From Desulfamplus sp. (GTDB lineage: Bacteria; Desulfobacterota; Desulfobacteria; Desulfobacterales; Desulfobacteraceae), in NCBI GenBank assembly GCA_015232555.1, contig JADFZJ010000033.1, forward strand, positions 1 through 47,564: DNA of 47,564 nt. Reading direction: 5' to 3'. Both the position numbers and the translations under genes were made by a program. The notes under the pieces are model-generated. The model did no database searches. It was not told the origin of the DNA and was given only the letters and a program-made list of their open reading frames with translations. Shown here piece by piece: positions 27,737 to 35,977 of this stretch; the stretch's first letter is position 1; every line of letters starts with the position of its first letter.

Positions 27737-28831
27737 TCAACAGACACTCCTTAACAAGTTACAGTCCCAATTTTTTTTCAAATGTTCAGATGCTTTAATA
27801 CCGTCATTTTCCATCTGCTCCCACGTTTTTTTTATATATCTTATCTCAGGTTCAATGTTTAAAAAACACTGGACAAGCTCAGGATCAAAATGGCTTCCTG
27901 AATTTTTTATTATCTCCTCAATCGCCAGCTCAATTGACCATGCCTCTTTATATGGTCGTTTCATAGTCAAGGCATCAAAAACATCTGCCACAGCCACGCA
28001 TCTTGCAGATTCTGGTATATCTAATCCTTTAAGTTGATTTGGATAACCAGTGCCATTCCATTTTTCATGGTGGAACATAGCCACATCAGATGCCATGCAA
28101 AATAGAGGGGTATTTGATTTTGAAAGAATAGAGTAGCCAATTTTGGGGTGAGTCTTCATAGTTTTCCACTCATCGTCAGAGAGTGGTCCTGATTTTTTTA
28201 ATATTGAATCGGGTATGCCAACTTTTCCGATATCGTGCATAGCGGCTGCCAATTCAAGCATCTGTGCTCTTTCAATACTCCAGCCTCTGAAGCGAGCTAT
28301 GGCAGAAGAATATGAAGCCATTCTCCAGATATGCACACCAGTATCAGTGTCATTGTAATCACCAGCTTCTCCTAACATGAACACAGCAGACCGCTGGCTT
28401 GCCTCAAGTTCTGCTGTACGTTCAACTACCCTCTTTTCACATGCAATCTGTTGATCATGGAGGGCAAGATGAGTTGACACTCTGGCAAGAACTGTCATTT
28501 TAGCAACAGGCTTAGTAATATAATCAACTCCTCCTAACTCAAATCCACGACTCTCATCTTCTGTATCAGACATAGAAGTGATAAAAATTACAGGTATGTG
28601 AGCTGTATTTTTATCTGATTTAAGCCTTTTACATGCTTCATAACCATCCATCTGAGGCATCATTATATCCATCAGAATAATGTCTGGCATAACTTTCCTT
28701 GCAGCTTCTAAGGCATTAAGCCCGTTAATAGCAAAAGAGAGCTGATAATCTCCTGAAAGAATGTGACGCATAAGCTGGAGATTATTAGGTTCATCGTCAA
28801 CAACCAGCACCCGCCATTTGTGATCTTTCAT
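27737..28831 (-). CDS. response regulator with HD-GYP domain
   Basis: A 364-residue protein with a receiver (Asp12-Asp13, acceptor Asp55, Lys107) followed by a coiled linker (about 125-145) and an HD-GYP phosphodiesterase domain. The metal motif MHDIGKVGIPD (His199-Asp200) and HHEKWNGTGYP (254-264) are present; the usual HHExxDGxGYP has Asn here in place of Asp, a common tolerated variant. It should hydrolyse cyclic-di-GMP (or a related dinucleotide) on phosphorylation. It lies 110 bp downstream of the sigma-54 activator on the same strand. Confidence 0.92.
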   Translation of the reverse strand: MKDHKWRVLVVDDEPNNLQLMRHILSGDYQLSFAINGLNALEAARKVMPDIILMDIMMPQMDGYEACKRLKSDKNTAHIPVIFITSMSDTEDESRGFELGGVDYITKPVAKMTVLARVSTHLALHDQQIACEKRVVERTAELEASQRSAVFMLGEAGDYNDTDTGVHIWRMASYSSAIARFRGWSIERAQMLELAAAMHDIGKVGIPDSILKKSGPLSDDEWKTMKTHPKIGYSILSKSNTPLFCMASDVAMFHHEKWNGTGYPNQLKGLDIPESARCVAVADVFDALTMKRPYKEAWSIELAIEEIIKNSGSHFDPELVQCFLNIEPEIRYIKKTWEQMENDGIKASEHLKKNWDCNLLRSVC

Positions 28832-28941
28832 TCTATTTTCTCCTTATGGCTTTTCGATATTAAATTACCCGTTGATATGATACATAATCCCTGCCTAAAT
28901 TAGGATTTACGATGTTATTACTCTATATTTGCAGTTAGTCT

Positions 28942-30369
28942 TTATAATACTCTAAAATCCTCTTTTTTGATATCAAGCTGCTTCATTTTATTGTAAAACC
29001 CCCGAGGATGAATACCCGCAAGTTTTGCACCCTGCCCTACCCTGCCATTCACCTTTTTAAGTATCATTTGAATATATAACCGTTCAACATTGCTTAACAC
29101 CTCTGAAGTCACTTGAGGCAAAGTTTTATTATCCCATGATGCTGAGTTAAATATCTGATTTTCAATCGAAAGAGGATTGAGTTGAATTCCAGCAGGATTA
29201 AAAATACTTTCAGGAAGATCGTCTGGCTGCACTGTGTCTGTTCTGCAAAGAAGCATTGCCCGTTCAATTACATTCATAAGCTCTCTTACATTACCTGGCC
29301 ATTCATACTGGCTCATAAGTTGAACAGCCTCTTCTGATATTCCGATAACCTCCTTGCCGATTTTTTTGCGATAGTATGAGATAAAGTTGCGTATAAGTCC
29401 AGGAATGTCCTCTCTTCTGCGGCACAGCGGAGGAATTTTTAGAGATACAACGCTAATTCTGTAAAAGAGATCCTTGCGGAATCTGCCAAATTCAATCTCT
29501 TTTTCAAGGTCTTTATTGGTGGCAGCAATAACACGGACATCAACCCAGATTGGCTCTTCTCCGCCAATGGGTACAAACTCATAATCTTGAAGCACCCGCA
29601 AAAGTTTTGTCTGTAAATGAAGAGGCATATCCCCAATTTCGTCTAAAAAGATTGTCCCGTTGTGGGCAAGCTCAAACGCTCCGCGGCGTGCACGGATAGC
29701 ACCTGTAAAAGCTCCTTGTTCATGACCAAAAAGCTCTGTTTCAAGGAGCTGTTCAGGAAGAGCTGCTGTATTTACCGCAATAAAGGGACCGTTGGAGCGA
29801 GGTCCCTCTGCATGGATAGCCTTTGCAAGATGCTCTTTTCCTACACCTGTTTCACCTAAAATCAGAAGTGTTGAACTGCTGTTTACAACCTGCTGAACCT
29901 CTTCCATAAAAATCTGCATCTGTTGGCTGTCAGATACAAAATCGCTGATTTTAGGCTTTAGACGTCCTTTGCGATCATATCTGTCCATGAGATTAAACTG
30001 CCGCCGAGATTCCAAAATTGTCTCCATCGCCTCGGTCAGACTTGTGATAGAGATACCTGAATAGAGAACAGCATCAGCACCAGCAGCAAGCAGTTGGGCA
30101 TGATCTTCTGACGAGTCATTGGCATGAAGTACAATGGTCACGGGTTTCTCTGGAAGGTTATTTAATACAGATAGCCCCGATTCTATAGGCGTTGGAATCA
30201 TGGATTCGCTTATTAAAAATATATCTGCACAACTTCTCACAAGAGATTGCCACACTCCGTTATTCCTGCCAAATTTTTTGATTTGAACATCCGAAATCTC
30301 ATCTAACTTATCTACAATCTTTGATTCAAGTTTTTTATCTTTTATTGCTAATGCAAGTCTGAGCAGCAT
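28942..30369 (-). CDS. sigma-54-dependent activator with degenerate receiver
   Basis: A 475-residue NtrC-like enhancer-binding protein. Residues 1-125 have the shape of a receiver, but the acceptor Asp is replaced by Ser54 (FLISES) and the conserved Lys is absent (GADAVLYSG), so it is probably controlled by ligand or protein binding, not phosphorylation. The AAA+ domain has Walker A GETGVGKE (172-179), the sigma-54 contact loop GAFTGA (219-224) and FLDEIGD. The C-terminus (about 430-470) is a Fis-type helix-turn-helix. It is transcribed away from the SpeD-like operon across a 617 bp gap that carries a good -24/-12 promoter, so that operon is its likely target. Confidence 0.93.
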   Translation of the reverse strand: MLLRLALAIKDKKLESKIVDKLDEISDVQIKKFGRNNGVWQSLVRSCADIFLISESMIPTPIESGLSVLNNLPEKPVTIVLHANDSSEDHAQLLAAGADAVLYSGISITSLTEAMETILESRRQFNLMDRYDRKGRLKPKISDFVSDSQQMQIFMEEVQQVVNSSSTLLILGETGVGKEHLAKAIHAEGPRSNGPFIAVNTAALPEQLLETELFGHEQGAFTGAIRARRGAFELAHNGTIFLDEIGDMPLHLQTKLLRVLQDYEFVPIGGEEPIWVDVRVIAATNKDLEKEIEFGRFRKDLFYRISVVSLKIPPLCRRREDIPGLIRNFISYYRKKIGKEVIGISEEAVQLMSQYEWPGNVRELMNVIERAMLLCRTDTVQPDDLPESIFNPAGIQLNPLSIENQIFNSASWDNKTLPQVTSEVLSNVERLYIQMILKKVNGRVGQGAKLAGIHPRGFYNKMKQLDIKKEDFRVL

Positions 30370-30733
30370 GAACTTTTTCTCCTTTAAAATGGTATTTTTA
30401 TGCTACTTTACATCAATAATCTATCTTTGGGAATAAAAAAACTATAGCTATTTTAAACAATATTATATTTATATATAGTGATATCTGCTTGAAATTGGTA
30501 TTATTATACTGTTTTATATCAATGGCTATTCAGAATAACTCTTTGAACTCTATTTTTAAAATAATATCATGTCAATATCAGAAATTTTTTACCTAAAAAG
30601 AGAATTATAATCCTTGTTTTCTCCAGTTATTTTATGAAAAAATTATTTAAAAACAATAAACAGTATTTTTTTACTTAAATATATGATAATTAAACAAATA
30701 TAGATTAAAAGAAGTATTTAAATACTATTTTAC

Positions 30734-30765
30734 GAACAGTATAAGAAGCGATTGTTCGCTGAACA
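30734..30765. promoter_or_regulatory. putative activator binding sites (UAS)
   Basis: Three half-sites lie in a row: GAACA (30734-30738), TGTTC (30753-30757) and GAACA (30761-30765). The last two form the palindrome TGTTCGCTGAACA. They lie 50-80 bp upstream of the -24 element, near enough to be enhancer sites for the divergent activator, although many such sites are farther away. Confidence 0.5.
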
Positions 30766-30810
30766 AAATAAATTATTAATTAAATCAGGTCTCTATATTT
30801 TTTCACAACA

Positions 30811-30882
30811 GCATGGCACTAAATATGCTTAATGCCATGCTCATTAATAGAGTAATGAGTACAAATATTGTATAATATTTGT
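30811..30882. repeat. three inverted repeats around the start site and leader
   Basis: GCATGGCA (30811-30818) and TGCCATGC (30833-30840) bracket the sigma-54 element. CTCATTA/TAATGAG (30840-30846, 30853-30859) and ACAAATATT/AATATTTGT (30861-30869, 30874-30882) are perfect hairpins at the beginning of the predicted leader RNA. The first may be an operator; the others may be RNA elements. Confidence 0.65.
30814..30829 (+). promoter_or_regulatory. sigma-54 (-24/-12) promoter of the SpeD-like operon
   Basis: TGGCACTAAATATGCT has the invariant GG and GC with the required 10 bp between them and a full TGGCAC upstream half; only the first T of the TTGC half is A. The predicted start is near 30840, leaving a leader of about 147 nt. 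Confidence 0.75.
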
Positions 30883-30986
30883 ATCGTAACTTTATCTGAT
30901 TTTGGCTAAGTTGGTATTTATTTACAGATTTTTATAACATGAAATTTATTAAAAATAATAATAAAATAGTAAAAAGGAGATATAAA

Positions 30987-31376
30987 ATGGGAATTTCACC
31001 GATTAGAAAAATTGATCTTGCCGAAGATGTCTGGGGTATTGCATCCTCTATTGATATATATGAATGCAATCCTGAGAAGATCAGGGATCCTGAGTATATA
31101 AAACAATTTGTAAAGGATTTGTGTGATCTGATTGAGATGAAGAGGTTTGGAGAGACTCAGGTTGTCCATTTTGGAGAAGATGAGAAAGTTGCGGGTTTTT
31201 CAATGGTACAGTTGATTGAGACATCACTTATTTCAGCCCATTTTGCAAATCTTACCAATGCCACATATTTAGATGTGTTTAGTTGCAAACCCTATGATCC
31301 TGAAGTTGTGAAAAATTTTGCCCAGGGATATTTTGAAGGTAAAGAGACCATACTTAATGTAAGTTATAGGAAATAG
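30987..31376 (+). CDS. SpeD-like pyruvoyl decarboxylase homologue
   Basis: A 129-residue protein with the fold signature of bacterial S-adenosylmethionine decarboxylase. Ser80 (in IETSLISAHF), His85 and Cys100 (DVFSC) keep the exact spacing of the Ser63, His68 and Cys83 of characterised SpeD, so self-cleavage between Thr79 and Ser80 to form a pyruvoyl group is plausible. However, the usual Glu before the Ser is Thr, the following His is Leu, and the Pro-Glu after the His is Asn-Leu, so AdoMet is probably not the substrate. SpeD homologues acting on ornithine or arginine are known. AAAGGAG precedes ATG 30987; the upstream ATG at 30939 has none. It is the first gene of a four-gene operon. Confidence 0.8.
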   Translation: MGISPIRKIDLAEDVWGIASSIDIYECNPEKIRDPEYIKQFVKDLCDLIEMKRFGETQVVHFGEDEKVAGFSMVQLIETSLISAHFANLTNATYLDVFSCKPYDPEVVKNFAQGYFEGKETILNVSYRK

Positions 31377-31380
31377 AACA

Positions 31381-32418
31381 ATGCCGTCAAACATTCGCAT
31401 TGTAAGCGATATTAATGAATGTGCATATTTATGGCAAAAATACTACCCAGTTGAATGTCTCTTTGATCTTTGGCAGGTCAGAGAGACATTTGCTAAAATT
31501 TACAGCAGGGAGAACTTTTTTGTTGTCCATGAAACGCATGGCAGGGTAAACGGACTGCTTCCTCTATGCAGAATTACTGAAACTGCCAACATTACAACGG
31601 GTAATATAAATCAAGTCAACTATCTGTCTGAAACAGTTGATAAAGTTGAACCCCAATCCGAAATAGTTACTTATATGTTTTTTCCGGGTGAGATATGGAA
31701 CAACCGAACATGGATGGAGCAGAATAAGATTGTTGCTGAAAATAGTGATGTTATGCTTAAGATGCTATTGGCGGTTCAGGCTAATTCAGATTCAGAATAT
31801 AATAAGATTAATGCTGATATTAGATATCTGAGTATAGACTATTTAAAACAATTTCCATATCAATTTAATAATAACTTTACTTCTGACGAAACTGGTTATC
31901 TGTTTTATCCTGCAAATTATGATTACAGCTATGAAAAATATCTTGCTTCATTTGCAGGCAAATCGAGAAAAAAAATCTTGTCAGAAATAACGGCACTTGA
32001 ACAGCAGGGTCTCTCTTTTAGATACGATAATCTTGAAGATTTAGACGTAATGTTGCAATTTAATATAAATAATTTTGGAGCGTATGGATATTTTAATGAC
32101 TCAAGATTTTTAACTGCCTTTAAAATACTTGCTAATTTTTTGCATGAACAGAAAATGTTGAGAGTTGTTACGGTGCTCATAAATAACGAAATTGCAGCGG
32201 TTGATATGGGTGCTGTATGGAATAATAACTGTATCATGTTAGCAGGCGGAACTAACAAAAACTTTCTCGGGGTTGCCAAACTTATCAATCTTCACCATAT
32301 TGAATGGGCATGTTCTGATAGGATTGACTCTATTGATTTTCTGTGTGGAGATTTTGGGTGGAAAGAGCGGTTTCATCTAACTCCAAGACCTCTTTATCAG
32401 ATAATCTTAAATTACTAA
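31381..32418 (+). CDS. GNAT/FemAB-like acyltransferase
   Basis: A 345-residue protein whose C-terminal half (about 185-340) resembles the CelD/BioF2-like acetyltransferase domain: the basic helix FAGKSRKKI (191-199), the strand RVVTVLINNEIAAVDMG and the closing segment FLCGDFGWKERF (320-331). The N-terminal half probably is the matching second GNAT-like half typical of FemAB-type enzymes. Such enzymes transfer acyl or aminoacyl groups to an amine. It begins 4 bp after the SpeD-like gene. The donor and acceptor are unknown; in this setting the acceptor may be the amine formed by the decarboxylases. Confidence 0.8.
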   Translation: MPSNIRIVSDINECAYLWQKYYPVECLFDLWQVRETFAKIYSRENFFVVHETHGRVNGLLPLCRITETANITTGNINQVNYLSETVDKVEPQSEIVTYMFFPGEIWNNRTWMEQNKIVAENSDVMLKMLLAVQANSDSEYNKINADIRYLSIDYLKQFPYQFNNNFTSDETGYLFYPANYDYSYEKYLASFAGKSRKKILSEITALEQQGLSFRYDNLEDLDVMLQFNINNFGAYGYFNDSRFLTAFKILANFLHEQKMLRVVTVLINNEIAAVDMGAVWNNNCIMLAGGTNKNFLGVAKLINLHHIEWACSDRIDSIDFLCGDFGWKERFHLTPRPLYQIILNY

Positions 32419-32444
32419 TATTTTTATATGAAAGTCTTTTAAAA

Positions 32445-33875
32445 ATGAGTACCCAAAGAGTTCTGGTTGTAGGAACAACATCAGATTATATTGATATTAT
32501 TCGCCATAAATACCCTTCTAAAAGCCTTCTTTTTATCACTTCTCCAGCAATAAGAGATAAGGCAACTGAAGAGAAACCAGAGCCAGACGAGGAGCTTTTG
32601 TGTGAACTTGATGTAGCTTATGATCATCTTGAAACTGTAATCATCCTTATTCGTCAGCATCTTGAATCGTATAATATCTCTTTGAAAGGCATTGTCTGCT
32701 TTGACTGCGAATCAATGCCTCTTGCTGCCAATATTGCGGCTGCATTTTGTCTGCCCTATCCATCAATAGAGGCTGTTATGGCGTGTCGGGACAAATCAAT
32801 TACCAGAAAATTGTGGCACGCAAATCAAGTTCCATGCCCTCAATATGCAAGGGTAAGCTCAGCGGCTCAGGCTGTTGATTTTTTTGAAAATTTGTCTGAT
32901 GAAACTTCTATTTGTGTGTTAAAACCTGTTGACAGCAGCGGAAGTGAACGGGTTTTTAAGTGCAGTACAGCAAAAGAGTGTGAAACCGCATACAACATTA
33001 TCTGTAAACCACAAGAGTCGCCTGATATTATAATTGAAACCTATGTGGAGGGAACTGAATACAGTTGTGATTTTATAATTGATGACACAGCGTGCTTAAG
33101 ACATACAGATAATATAACGCAGAAAGTCTATGAGAGTCAGGTTATTCCCATCAGATTGACCAGAAAGATACCAGCCCCTATTCCTATATTTGGCACTATA
33201 ATGGCTTATGAAATTGTAGATTTTTTATCTGAAAATGAAAATTGTTCTCAAAATGTTTTTCCTGCCAGTTGTTTTTCCTCTTCTTCTGAAAATTTTTCGA
33301 TAAACGATCTTCTCCCTATTTTAGCAAAGGCTGCAAAATCACTTGGTATCACAAGGTCAATCTGTATGGTTGATTTTATTGTAAAAGATACTCTTCTTAA
33401 GGAAGGGGTTATTCAAAATGGTAACACCAAAAGTAACAACCCGCAAAATCATGGCGAAAGTTATGACAGCATAGCACTGCTTGAAATGGCTCCAAGACCT
33501 GGAGGAGATTGCCTTCCATGGCTTATCCAGCGTTCCATGAATATCGATATTTTGAAACTAACCCTTGATTTTGCCTGCAAGCAGAAGTCTATTTTTAATA
33601 ATGATATTCATAAACAACCTTGTAATCTTGTTGGTCTAAGAATCCATGCCAACAAAGCTGGGATTTTAAAATCTATTGATATAAGTATGGTTAAGTCAGA
33701 TTCCCGAGTTAGAGAGATTTTTATAAAACGTAAACCAGGGGATCAAATTATTCTGCCTCCTCAAAATTACGATTCATGGAATATGGGGCATATTATTTTT
33801 GAACCTTATGAAGATACTCCTTGTAAAGATCAGTGCATGGAACTTTTATCAATATTGAAAATAAAAATAGTATAA
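32445..33875 (+). CDS. ATP-grasp carboxylate-amine ligase
   Basis: A 476-residue ATP-grasp enzyme. The N-terminal domain (1-110) starts with a Rossmann-like strand RVLVVG, and the ATP-grasp part shows CRDKSITRKLW (114-124), VLKPVDSSGSERV (158-170, Lys160 for ATP), ETYVEGTEYSCD (198-209) and the Mg-binding LEMAPRPGGD (346-355). It should form an amide (or peptide) bond through an acyl phosphate. Ser/Asn-rich insertions occur near 265-285 and 325-340. I start at ATG 32445, 26 bp after the previous stop, because the fold begins there; the frame is open from 32343 inside the acyltransferase gene. Confidence 0.88.
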   Translation: MSTQRVLVVGTTSDYIDIIRHKYPSKSLLFITSPAIRDKATEEKPEPDEELLCELDVAYDHLETVIILIRQHLESYNISLKGIVCFDCESMPLAANIAAAFCLPYPSIEAVMACRDKSITRKLWHANQVPCPQYARVSSAAQAVDFFENLSDETSICVLKPVDSSGSERVFKCSTAKECETAYNIICKPQESPDIIIETYVEGTEYSCDFIIDDTACLRHTDNITQKVYESQVIPIRLTRKIPAPIPIFGTIMAYEIVDFLSENENCSQNVFPASCFSSSSENFSINDLLPILAKAAKSLGITRSICMVDFIVKDTLLKEGVIQNGNTKSNNPQNHGESYDSIALLEMAPRPGGDCLPWLIQRSMNIDILKLTLDFACKQKSIFNNDIHKQPCNLVGLRIHANKAGILKSIDISMVKSDSRVREIFIKRKPGDQIILPPQNYDSWNMGHIIFEPYEDTPCKDQCMELLSILKIKIV

Positions 33876-33900
33876 GGAAGAACAGAAGGCGAGGTTTAAA

Positions 33901-35253
33901 ATGGTTGATTCATCAGAAGATAAACAAAAAATATTGCAGCAGATTCAGGCTATTTTGAATCAGAATACACCTCTGCTGCCAGATAGCACTCTGCATGATT
34001 TTGTTGAAGCCAATTTTAGAAAAGGGAGGCAGATTCTCCATACCATCGGCGGTCATCTGACTCCCTGTTACCTGTTTGAACCAGGTATCGTTATAGCCAG
34101 AGCCAAAACATTCAAGAGAGCTTTTCAGCAGAACCTGCCTGATACGGGATTCTATTTTGCCATGAAAAGCAACAACTTTCTTGATGTTTCAAAAACAATT
34201 CTTGGATGTGGTTTTGGTTTAGATGTCTCAAGCGGTGCTGAACTTGAAACTGCATTGGAGCTTGGTGCTGATGATATCGTATTCAGCGGTCCAGGAAAAA
34301 CAGCACAAGAGCTTGATATTGCAGTTGTTAACCACAAAAAGGTTGTGGTGTTGATGGATAGTCTCTCCGAGATGAAACGGCTTGAGAAACGGGCTGCACG
34401 TATAGGGAAAAATATCAGAGCGGGAGTTAGGCTCACAACAGAACCTCATGGACTGTGGCGAAAATTTGGAATACTCAAAGAGGATTTACAGTCATTTATC
34501 AATGAGTCAAAGAGATATGGACATATCAGGCTTCAGGGGATTCAGTTCCATTCAAGCTGGAATATGGGACCTGAGCGGCAGATAGCATTTATAAAAGAGT
34601 TAGGACAGACTCTTGCGAGTTTAACACCTGAAGAGCGTGAGATTATAAAATTCATTGATATAGGCGGCGGTTACTGGCCTGAACAGGGAGAGTGGCTTCA
34701 ACCTGGAGGAACGCCTCAAGGCGTGCTGCGAAATGCTGTTTTTTCAGCCTCTTCCGCATTATCTTTGGATGGTTTATCATCATCTTCTTCTGCTGCATAT
34801 CCTCACTATCTCAACGCTTCAACATCAATTGAGACTTTTGCCCGTGAGTTAAGCAGTGCCATCTGTGAACATATTCAGAGCCTTATCTCATGTAAAATCT
34901 GTTTTGAGCCTGGCAGATTGATATGCAATGACAGTATGCACATTATCCTTAAAGTTATGGACAAAAAATATGACGATCTGGTTATTACTGATGGCGGAAC
35001 TAATGCTGTAGGGTGGGAGCGTTTTGAAACAGATTACTGCCCAATTTTAAATATCTCGCGTCCAGCAATGACAGAAAGAGAGTGTCTTATTACTGGTTCT
35101 CTTTGCACCCCTCACGATCTTTGGGGATACAGTTACTGGGGAAAAGAGATACATGAGGGCGATCTACTGATGATTCCTGAGCAGGGAGCTTACACATACA
35201 GTCTGCGTCAAAATTTTATTAAGGCTCTACCGCAAGTTATCTCATTTCCATAA
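33901..35253 (+). CDS. fold-type III PLP decarboxylase (LysA/ODC superfamily)
   Basis: A 450-residue alanine-racemase-fold decarboxylase. PLP-binding Lys89 is in FAMKSNN, followed by DVSSGAEL, His217 in FHSSWNMGPERQ, the phosphate loop GGGYWP (255-260) and EPGRLI (336-341). The second-chain residues Cys402 and Asp406 (LCTPHDLWG) and Tyr431 (GAYTYS) are present, so it should be active. The specificity stretch is not that of diaminopimelate decarboxylase (FHSSWN in place of HIGSQ). BtrK-like enzymes acting on ligated amino acids are a relevant parallel. It closes the operon, 25 bp after the ATP-grasp gene. Confidence 0.88.
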   Translation: MVDSSEDKQKILQQIQAILNQNTPLLPDSTLHDFVEANFRKGRQILHTIGGHLTPCYLFEPGIVIARAKTFKRAFQQNLPDTGFYFAMKSNNFLDVSKTILGCGFGLDVSSGAELETALELGADDIVFSGPGKTAQELDIAVVNHKKVVVLMDSLSEMKRLEKRAARIGKNIRAGVRLTTEPHGLWRKFGILKEDLQSFINESKRYGHIRLQGIQFHSSWNMGPERQIAFIKELGQTLASLTPEEREIIKFIDIGGGYWPEQGEWLQPGGTPQGVLRNAVFSASSALSLDGLSSSSSAAYPHYLNASTSIETFARELSSAICEHIQSLISCKICFEPGRLICNDSMHIILKVMDKKYDDLVITDGGTNAVGWERFETDYCPILNISRPAMTERECLITGSLCTPHDLWGYSYWGKEIHEGDLLMIPEQGAYTYSLRQNFIKALPQVISFP

Positions 35254-35254
35254 C

Positions 35255-35306
35255 ATAACGCTAAATCCTCTATTAATAGTATAGAAGATTTAGCGTTATA
35301 ATTTTT
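35255..35306 (+). terminator. intrinsic terminator of the SpeD-like operon
   Basis: ATAACGCTAAATC (35255-35267) pairs perfectly with GATTTAGCGTTAT (35287-35299), with extra CTAT/ATAG pairing inside, and is followed by AATTTTT. It lies right after the decarboxylase stop. Confidence 0.88.
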
Positions 35307-35383
35307 ATCAGTAGCGTTTAATATTATTAATTAAATTTTTTTAATCGTTTTTAAAGGCAAATTGCTGAGGAGAGAGTTTATTA

Positions 35384-35866
35384 TTACCAGTTAAACATAG
35401 TTTCATATCCACGACGATTGACAATCTCATCCTGCAATTTGTAAAAGCGGTTTCCAACAATTCCTGCGAGATTGCACATCATAATATAACCAAACTTTGT
35501 ATCTTTTTCACATATTCCTTTAAGACCAGATGCGTCTATTGTAATAATCTTGCAGGTTCTTGAATTACAGTAAGATGAGAGTCTTATTTTATGAGGCGGA
35601 ACAAGGCTTGACCATATAAATGCTCTGCCCTGAGGCACTGAAGATATGGTATTTTTATCTGATGTAGAATTTCCCGGCATATCAAATCTTAAATCCACCT
35701 GCCCCTCTAATACGATACAAAGATATTTCGCATCTTCTCCTTCGGAAAAAATTTTATCTCCCCTGCGAAACTCTTTTATATCGCAATACTTTTGAATCTC
35801 TTCAAAGTGATCGTTATCCAAGCCTTTAAAAATTTCAGATTGTTCAAGAAAATCAAGATTCACCAT
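35384..35866 (-). CDS. single-domain cyclic-nucleotide-binding protein
   Basis: A 160-residue protein that is essentially one cNMP-binding (CAP-like) beta-barrel: FKGLDNDHFEEI, then RRGDKIFSEGEDAKYLCIVLEGQVDL. The phosphate-binding cassette (GE..A...R) is poorly conserved, so ligand binding is uncertain. There is no helix-turn-helix, so it is not a Crp-type regulator by itself. The start at 35866 has GGAGG 7 bp upstream; an in-frame ATG at 35902 lacks one. Small proteins like this are common in deltaproteobacteria; the partner is unknown. Confidence 0.8.
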   Translation of the reverse strand: MVNLDFLEQSEIFKGLDNDHFEEIQKYCDIKEFRRGDKIFSEGEDAKYLCIVLEGQVDLRFDMPGNSTSDKNTISSVPQGRAFIWSSLVPPHKIRLSSYCNSRTCKIITIDASGLKGICEKDTKFGYIMMCNLAGIVGNRFYKLQDEIVNRRGYETMFNW

Positions 35867-35977
35867 AGGTATTCCTCCTTGTCTTGTGCTGGTTGTGTGC
35901 AATGTAAAACGGCAATTTAAAAATTCGGACTCTATTGAATTACAAAGGAACAGTTACTTTAAAACGACTCAAAATGT

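Larger units (their letters stand above)
30370..30986. other. divergent regulatory region
   Basis: A 617 bp AT-rich gap between the activator and the SpeD-like operon with no supported gene. It contains palindromic activator-like sites (30734-30765), a sigma-54 promoter (30814-30829), inverted repeats around and after the start point (30811-30882) and AAAGGAG before the ATG at 30987. Confidence 0.8.

Noticed and set aside
30939-30986. Earlier ATG for the SpeD-like gene
   Set aside because: No ribosome binding site before 30939, whereas AAAGGAG stands before the ATG at 30987 and the extra residues are Lys/Asn-rich, unlike the family.
32343-32444. Longer N-terminus for the ATP-grasp ligase
   Set aside because: The upstream part lies within the coding end of the acyltransferase gene in another frame; the first beta-strand starts at MSTQRVLVVG.
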